Position numbers and translations under genes: made by a program
In this document: one piece after another, positions 57,490-64,000 of the stretch
Position numbering within the stretch: the stretch's first letter is position 1
How the letters are laid out: the number at the start of each line of letters is the position of its first letter
Origin: Nematostella vectensis
Taxonomy: Eukaryota; Cnidaria; Anthozoa; Actiniaria; Edwardsiidae
Length of the DNA stretch: 64,000 nucleotides
Assembly: GCF_932526225.1 (NCBI RefSeq)
Contig: NC_064042.1
Coordinates: forward strand, 8,838,540-8,902,539
Reading direction: 5' to 3'
Notes under the pieces: model-generated
The model's input: only the letters and a program-made list of their open reading frames with translations
The model's database searches: none
What the model was told of the DNA's origin: nothing

Positions 57490-60400
57490 AGTAGAGGTTT
57501 GGACTGGAAAGTGAGCTTGCCAGACCGACTTCTACTTGCACAGAGATGGAGGTGAATTGGAATAACATCACGTGAAAATCACACAAGCGTGCCCAGGACA
57601 AAAATGATTGATTATTAACGAGCTACACCGCGTTGGAAAATACAGGAGAACTCGAACTTCGATTACTCGAATTCTTCATAAAGGTGACGGGCTACAATTG
57701 TTTTGGCTAAACAACTCATCCTCAATTCCCTGTAGAGGACTTATTTTAAGAGCGATTTTCGCAGTTATTAATGAATCTTTGCTTTATCAGATGACAATAA
57801 ATTAACTAATTGAATTTTTAAAAGTTTTATACATGTTTAGATTAGGCAAAATTTGTATTGTAGAAAAATCTCAAAATCTGGGTGATGGAATTTAAAAAAA
57901 AAAATTCACCTACCTTGAAAAATTCGCAGTTGATGCATTTCTTACGCTATAATTGTCATCACAATAGATCCATCGCCGAATTCACGTTTTCTGCTTTTGC
58001 TATAGCGATGAGGGGATCAGTAATGTACAAGAGTAAGCATTAGACAGTCAATTTCAGTTTATTTATAAGGATAATTTTTTTCCAATGCCAAAGGAATTTT
58101 TTTGTGAAAAAGATGCCATTAAAACATTTCTCTAAGGTGCATGGCAGCATGTGCCCCCGTACCCAACTCTTTTGCAAATTTTATCGATAAAACCTTCAGA
58201 AAAGGCCATATTAGAAGTTAGAATACTTTAAAAGGTTATAATGTTTACCCTAGATAAATAATATTGATTGACTGATTGAAAACTGCCTTTTAGGTATTTG
58301 TGTCTGTGTGCGTCAGAAAGCAAAATTAATACCCCCCTCTTTTTCACTGGGCCAGTCCCCCTCCTCCTACTGCGAAAGGTAAATATTTATCTATCTGTAT
58401 CTAGAGACAAGGCATTGCAGTAGTACCTTTTAAGGATGTTATGTTAGAGCGTTGACCTTTCATGTGGTCGAAAAAAACTAACACGATATAATAATAACAA
58501 CATTATATAATACGTTTCAGGTTCAAGTGGCTAATAACAGTGTCGTCCCGTTAGGATGTGATCGCATGCCACTTGTCTTACGCGAAGTTTATATTTTTCT
58601 GGTACGTTTTAGGGGTAAAATGCTTCGAACCACACCACCTTTTCATAATCAATGCCAATTCCTTACGAGCATCTCTGTCATCATTATATGATCGCGTCAC
58701 CCTCCTTGACGGGAGGATAATCTTTATGCATTTGTAAAGTCGCGAAAATTAGAATACGAAGGAGAGCGAAACAAAGAAAGAAATTGCAATTACACTCTTT
58801 CAGATACATTTGCATTATTATTTTTTTTATTAATTAATTTCACGGTCTCGAAGACCAACTACTCTGTGATTCACTGTTCACTGTGCAAGTAATTGGCCCC
58901 TTCATAGAACATCATAAAACTCGGGCATGAAAGTGCTTGCCTCATGTATAAATATAGCAATGACTTAAGCGAGCGAGGGCGTCGTTCTATGCCCATTAGA
59001 ACTTGTTATGGTACTCGGATTACTGGGAATGACAGAGTCGCCGCATAAAAGGCGCACGTCCTCATTCGTGATCTGTCCCAAAGATTGCAGAGCTTGTTCC
59101 ATCTGCACGAAAGAAGATCGACGTCGATAGCTGAGCAAGGCAAAGCAAGAAGTCATAACTCATTGGAAATAACTTAGGTCTGAGTTTGGCAGAGAATCAC
59201 AACAGGTAGGGAATCCTGAAATAGGATATGGAAGATAAGTTATCTTTGACTGTGCAGAGATTCGACCCTGAAATCGTTTGTTTTCTTGTGGGCCCTTTAG
59301 ATAAAGCAAAACAATTCTCGTTCTGGAACTCGGTAAAAAGCAGAGAAATGGCGAGAAAAGCGTGGTTAAAGCTACAAACAGTTTTCAGACCCCCAAAACG
59401 TGGCCATCTTGTACTATAAATGTAAGCGATTTCGCTTTTAACCTCTGTCGGTCCGTAATCAAATTGTCAGAATTAAGCAAACCTTGCCAACAAAAAGTCC
59501 TGTCAAAAAATATGATAGGAAGTGCAAAACCAAGTGACCTAAAAAATAGTATGTAGCATCAATGTAAATTCAATACTCCTTTCTTGTGCTCGTCCCCTTA
59601 ATATTTTCCTTTTCGCGCAATGTCAAATATGAGGTGGGGACAGCGTTCAAATCAGGCACTCGAGATTATATGTCTAGGCCTTTTTGAAAGGTAAGATTGT
59701 CGTCTGAACTGGAAGGTGTGTCAAGGGGTGTCGTGTTTATTACTTCATTATTGTCGTATCGTTTTCATTAATGGAAAATATTGATCTTTATCACAAGAAG
59801 GAACGTTTCTTATAGGAAAACGTAAAGAAGGTCGTCTAAAAAGTATTGCATTCTAAATTTCCGTTAGAATGCGAGAATAAGGGATGCATTAAGGAACTCC
59901 GTTCATCTTCCTCATTATTATTATTTACTTATATTTACTTATAAAAATACATCGGTTTATTTCATAACAGAATAGCCATCCACGATTGAAGTCTGATACT
60001 GGATAAAAAGTATCTCAGCTTCTTGTAAATTAGCCGATCGAAATGGATACTTTGTGTCGAAATTTATATTGTACGCGAACGTATTATGGCGGCGTGTTTC
60101 ACTGTACTGTATCGGTCGCACCACCCCAGTCCCCTCCCCTCCCAGGTCAACGAGGGGGGTGTGGATGAGGGAGAAGATGTTCAAACTCTCTTAAATGCTT
60201 TTATCTTCGATAAGTTGGATAATAACTTCATAATATCACATAAGAACCTGATCTAACTCGAGTCTTTAATTACTTCCTCCAGGTTCAAACTCCTGATAAC
60301 TTATTTGTCGAGCGCGAGACTATTTGTCGAGCGCGAGGCTATTTTCTACGAAGCTCTAAAAACTCACCTATTTACCCTAAACCTCGCACAAATCATATAA

Positions 60401-60749
60401 AAAGCGCTATTGGGTACCGCTATAGGGTAAAAATACAATTGTACAGTTCATTTGTTTTTCTTATTCAATGTTTTTATATTTTTTTAAATGCTGAAGTTTT
60501 TTTAACTTGTCTAAATAAAGCCATATGTCTGTCTGTCTGGCTTTTTACATGCTTACATCGGCCTTGATAAGTCGAACTCCTGATAACTCGAGTTTACCTT
60601 TAGACGCCCCTTTTAAGATGACCATACCCTCCATAAGTCCAACTCATGGTAACTCTCACCCCCATCTTTACCCTATTCCCTTAAGATATACTCGGGCAAT
60701 CTTCAATAACAGCGTTCTTATACCTACCCATATTCTCTTAAATACAGAC
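57490..60749. other. Intergenic region with one weak exon candidate
   Basis: Apart from the possible exon at 58965-59132 nothing coding was supported. A (TCTG)-like stretch occurs at about 60523-60540. Confidence 0.5.
58965..59132 (-). CDS. Possible terminal exon of an unidentified gene
   Basis: Following a pyrimidine-rich acceptor-like sequence (TCGATCTTCTTTCGTGCAG on the minus strand) the frame reads MEQALQSLGQITNEDVRLL, CGDSVIPSNPSTITSS and ends at a stop at 58965. The peptide is not low-complexity and looks like a Ser/Thr-rich protein end. No partner exon was found upstream within the window, and no domain is recognised. Confidence 0.25.
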   Translation of the reverse strand, partial: SYRRRSSFVQMEQALQSLGQITNEDVRLLCGDSVIPSNPSTITSSNGHRTTPSLA

Positions 60750-61037
60750 ATGAAGCTTCTTATTACCATCGCGCTGCTATGTGTAACGTTACCCGCCCTG
60801 GATGCACTGTCCTGCTTGAGTTGCGACATGTTCGAGTGCCCGCCTCCGCCTAAGGACTGCAAGGGGGGGCTCGCCAAGGATATCTGTGGATGCTGCAAGG
60901 TGTGTGCTAAGGTGGTAGGAGAGAAGTGTGGAGGACCATGGAACTACGATGGAACGTGCGACAAAGGACTGTTCTGCGACAAAAAGGGCGGCAAGGGAAG
61001 AGTGTTCTGGTATGGGTACTGCGAGCCAGGTCAGTGA
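60750..61037 (+). CDS. Small secreted single IGFBP-domain protein
   Basis: ATG 60750 to TGA 61037 gives 95 residues. [20 protein letters not shown] is a clear signal peptide. The rest is an IGFBP N-terminal-type fold: [18 protein letters not shown], then [20 protein letters not shown] (the CGCCxxC signature), then [10 protein letters not shown]. Twelve or more cysteines support an extracellular disulfide-rich protein. Single IGFBP-domain proteins are common in invertebrates, where they are linked to immune responses; partner and role here are unknown. The frame ends CCA GGT CAG TGA, and CCAG|GTCAGT is also a perfect splice donor, so the true transcript may splice here to an exon not recognised downstream. 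A MITE begins 4 bp after the stop. Confidence 0.8.
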   Translation: MKLLITIALLCVTLPALDALSCLSCDMFECPPPPKDCKGGLAKDICGCCKVCAKVVGEKCGGPWNYDGTCDKGLFCDKKGGKGRVFWYGYCEPGQ

Positions 61038-61040
61038 GAA

Positions 61041-61160
61041 GGACCGTAGCAGGCCTCGAAAGATTGGGGGGGGGGGGACACAATAATAAACATTAAGAAA
61101 ATATTAGGGGGGCACAGCCACACCACTACTGGTCATTTCCTTATAATTTCTTAAAATCAT
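61041..61160. mobile_element. MITE copy 3 of the CCGTAGCAGG family (inverted, one end missing)
   Basis: GGACCGTAGCAGG at the left, then AAATATTAGGGGGGCACAG and CTACTGGTCATTTCCTTATA, the reverse complement of the core of the 14446 and 24091 copies. The other terminus is not seen; the sequence runs into the large foldback at 61150. Confidence 0.8.
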
Positions 61161-61845
61161 TTTAAGAAAATTGAGCCCAAAATTGTCGTTTTTGCCAAAC
61201 GCGGTCACTTCCATATAAGGAAACTAATATATTCCTTATTTGGAAAATCTGCATGATTCTTGTAATTGTTTAGGTGAGCGTACCCCAGGGGCTTCGTAAA
61301 CTTTGTGACTTAGTTGTAACCAGAAGAAAAGCACAGTCACTGTGACCATCTTGACCATCTTAGTTGGTTGAGAAGGTCCCTGAAAAGAAACTAATTTCCC
61401 TCGGTACCAGACCCCCAAAACGACAGCGTTTTCTTCATATGATTGGGGGCGGGGACACGTGCTCAAGTGCCCCACCCTAAGCTACGGCAATGTGGGGGTA
61501 CCAGAGAGGACGGTTTCTGGTCTTATGTTTAAGGTTTCTCCTGGTTCCGAGGTACCGCGCAAATACACATGAAGAAAACGTTGTCGTTTTAAGGGACTGG
61601 TACCGAGGACTCTTAGTTTCTTTTTAGATACTTTCTCCATTGACCAAAAATGGTCACAGTCACTGTTTTTCTCTTATGATTACAAGTCATAATGTTTACG
61701 AAGCACCTGCGGTACGGTAACCTGAAAAATAACAAGAATTTTGCAGGTTTTCCAAATAAGAAATATATTAGTTTCCTTATATGGAAGTTACCGGGTTTGG
61801 CGAAATCGACAATTTTTGTCTGCATTTTCTTGATATGTTTGACGT
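61150..61845. mobile_element. Large imperfect foldback element, arms of about 280 bp
   Basis: Left arm motifs CATATAAGGAAACTAATATA, CTTATTTGGAAAATCTGCA, CGGTACCAGAC and CGACAGCGTTTTCTTCAT recur as reverse complements in reversed order in the right arm (TATATTAGTTTCCTTATATG, GCAGGTTTTCCAAATAAG, GGACTGGTACCGAGG, ATGAAGAAAACGTTGTCG). The centre is near 61500. Arms are diverged with indels. No transposase frame is visible. Confidence 0.8.
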
Positions 61846-63190
61846 AAATAAACCATGAACACGAAGCCAGTGTTTCCCAATAAGTAGTCCTTGGGTTGTG
61901 GTAAGGGATGGTGAAAATCAAAGAGTTGTACATGAGGGGCGGTAAAAGGGTCAACAGGGAAGCTGTTGCAAAGTATTTTCGGGATAAGCATGTCAATCAA
62001 TGGCTGTCGTTTTTCTAAATGGCCTACAAAAGACTGGGGCGAGCATGCGGGAGACCTGTGATATTCTAAAACGTTAGGGACTAGGCTCCATTTCTAAGAT
62101 GGCTGCCAGCAAAATCGTAGTAAACACGAATTCCTGCAAGTTTAGGTGGAAATTCTCAACTAACAAAGCTCTAGAGTGATACAAAAGCGGAAGAATGTTT
62201 GAAGCGGACTCCCAAATATGGCACGTAATTCATAATAAGGAAATGGCCGAGCGAGCTAGAAAAACGACAGTTTTTAAAACAAGATTGACTGATATGCATA
62301 TTATCGAGATTTCAAGTTTATGGATTTTTGTGTTTTTACGCATGCGCAGTTGTGGAACATGGACAAGACCCTTTCAAGCGGCTTCTGATGGACGTTATGA
62401 ATGATTAACGGTTTCCCCGGTAACCAGTCCCCGTACCAGTCCGGACGAGCGCCCCTGTGCATGTCAAACTATCGAAAACTTATAACTCAAGAATAGAAAA
62501 GATTTATTATCGCGTGGAAAAGGGACAAAAAAAGACAGGAGGGTGGTAAAGGCTTGTTTCAGAGATTTCATTCCATTCCATGTTTTATTTTACATAACTT
62601 GATACTTTGAGCCGTTTTCATTTTGATTAAGGTTACGGGGTGGCTTGAAGTTAAAATTCTAACGAAAAAAATATTTTTGCATTTTTAAATTCCTTACTAC
62701 ATTAACTTTATTCTAGCAAATGAAAAATGTTTGGATTTTATTATCTTCTCGAGATAAAAAGAAAAAAATCAAAAAATCTAATTTTGCTTAAAAGATTCAT
62801 TGTAATCAACAAGGTGTTTTAATCCTTTAATCCTCTTATCACTTACTGGTACCCAGTGTTCCCTACATCCTGGACCTGAGGATAAAGATAATTAGCATAC
62901 TGTTTATAACGTTCCCAAATATTCAACAGATGGATAGAAGAAAAAAGTCTATGTATGACTTCTATATGAAAGATACTCTCCTTGATGGCTTCTCTTTTCT
63001 TAGTTTGTCCCTACAACTCGCTTTCAGGTTGAAACATTGAGACGAATGTTTATTTACACTTTTAGGTTATCTTGTACATGTCACAAATCGCGATAAAACT
63101 TGCCCTATTTGCTCTACCGGAATCAGCCGCGCTTTTCCAGGTTTCGCGTATGCGCGGCTTTTGTTTTTCTCATTGTGAAATTAAAAACTC
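61846..63190. other. Intergenic region
   Basis: No gene recognised. An AAGATGGCTGCC sequence at about 62096 is a YY1-type motif without an adjacent gene model. Confidence 0.5.
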
Positions 63191-63196
63191 CCGGTA

Positions 63197-63980
63197 CCGT
63201 AAATTATCTAATAAACGCCCCTATATCTGAAGTTCGCCTTATAAAATATCTAAAGAACGCCTCCTATCTAAAGAACGCCTCCTATCTAAAGAACGCCCCC
63301 TATCTAATAAACGCCCCTATATCTGAAGTACGCCTCCTATCTAATAAACGCCCCTATATCTGAAGTACGCCTCCTATCTAATAAACGCCCCTATATCTGA
63401 AGTACGCCTCCTATCTAATAAACGCCCCTATATCTGAAGTACGCCTCCGATCTAATAAACGCCCCTATATCTGAAGTACGCCTCCTATCTAATAAACGCC
63501 CCTATATCTGAAGTACGCCTCCTATCTGATAAACGCCCCTATATCTGAAGTACGCCTCCTATCTGATAAACGCCCCTATATCTGAAGTACGCCTCCTATC
63601 TGATAAACGCCCCTATATCTGAAGTACGCCTCCTATCTAATAAACGCCCCTATATCTGAAGTACGCCTCCTATCTAATAAACGCCCCTATATCTGAAGTA
63701 CGCCTCCTATCTGATAAACGCCCCTATATCTGAAGTACGCCTCCTATCTAATAAACGCCCCTATATCTGAAGTACGCCTCCTATCTAATAAACGCCCCTA
63801 TATCTGAAGTACGCCTCCTATCTAATAAACGCCCCTATATCTGAAGTACGCCTCCTATCTAATAAACGCCCCTATATCTGAAGTACGCCTCCTACCTAAT
63901 AAACGCCCATATATCTGAAGTACGCCTCCTATCTAATAAACGCCCCTATATCTGAAGTACGCCTCCTATCTAATGAACGC
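63197..63980. repeat. 37-bp satellite/minisatellite, about 21 copies, near window edge
   Basis: Units of AATAAACGCCCCTATATCTG plus AAGTACGCCTCCTATCT repeat with a constant 37-bp period, almost identical from copy to copy after an irregular start (63190-63320). The array probably ends near 63980, where the sequence changes to CGCCGCCCCCCG. Confidence 0.95.
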
Positions 63981-64000
63981 CGCCCCCCGTAAGCTTACAA

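Noticed and set aside
59228..59419. 63-residue + frame (MEDKLSLTVQ...)
   Set aside because: No homology, no splice support; parts resemble nearby repeated sequence at about 61400.
1..64000. CRISPR arrays, bacterial operons or defence islands
   Set aside because: Tandem arrays here have no spacer/repeat alternation, and gene structure is clearly eukaryotic with introns.

Overview
The window looks like nuclear DNA of a cnidarian, most likely an anthozoan such as a sea anemone. It has short exons with GT-AG introns, gene models that keep animal domain order, AT-rich intergenic DNA and many small inverted-repeat elements. The organism is an inference; no marker gene names a species. Gene models were built by hand from splice signals and reading-phase continuity.

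Layout: (1) 1-5.8 kb, + strand: 3' half of a PHLDB1/2 (LL5) homologue, with the end of an FHA domain, a long coiled coil and a C-terminal PH domain. (2) 8.4-16.1 kb, - strand: a SCHIP1-like coiled-coil protein, an unrecognised 150-residue protein, and a SAM plus coiled-coil protein. (3) 16.1-26.7 kb: no recognisable gene, but a 4.3-kb minisatellite (19.23-23.53 kb) and several inverted-repeat elements. (4) 26.9-35.5 kb, - strand: complete RBBP5, 17 coding exons and 535 residues, with a GC-AG intron and a broken Gypsy-type retrotransposon in one intron. (5) 35.8-40.3 kb, + strand: a SANT/Myb-domain protein starting 293 bp from RBBP5, head to head. (6) 41.5-44.5 kb, - strand: complete TRAPPC4. 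(7) 45.4-52.0 kb, - strand: two tandem PDGF/VEGF-like secreted cystine-knot genes. (8) 57.0-57.5 kb, - strand: an intronless NPC2-like gene. (9) 60.75-61.04 kb, + strand: a small secreted IGFBP-domain protein. (10) 63.2-64.0 kb: a 37-bp satellite running to the window end.

These genes do not form a pathway. RBBP5 (COMPASS/MLL chromatin complex) and the SANT protein share a probable bidirectional promoter. The VEGF-like pair is a local duplication of a signalling gene. The remaining genes are housekeeping, trafficking or secreted functions. No operon-like or defence-like system was found. The most noteworthy items are the VEGF-like pair lacking both interchain cysteine positions, the retrotransposon next to an RBBP5 splice acceptor, the glutamine-rich frame continuing past three stops in the SANT gene, and the internally duplicated giant minisatellite.
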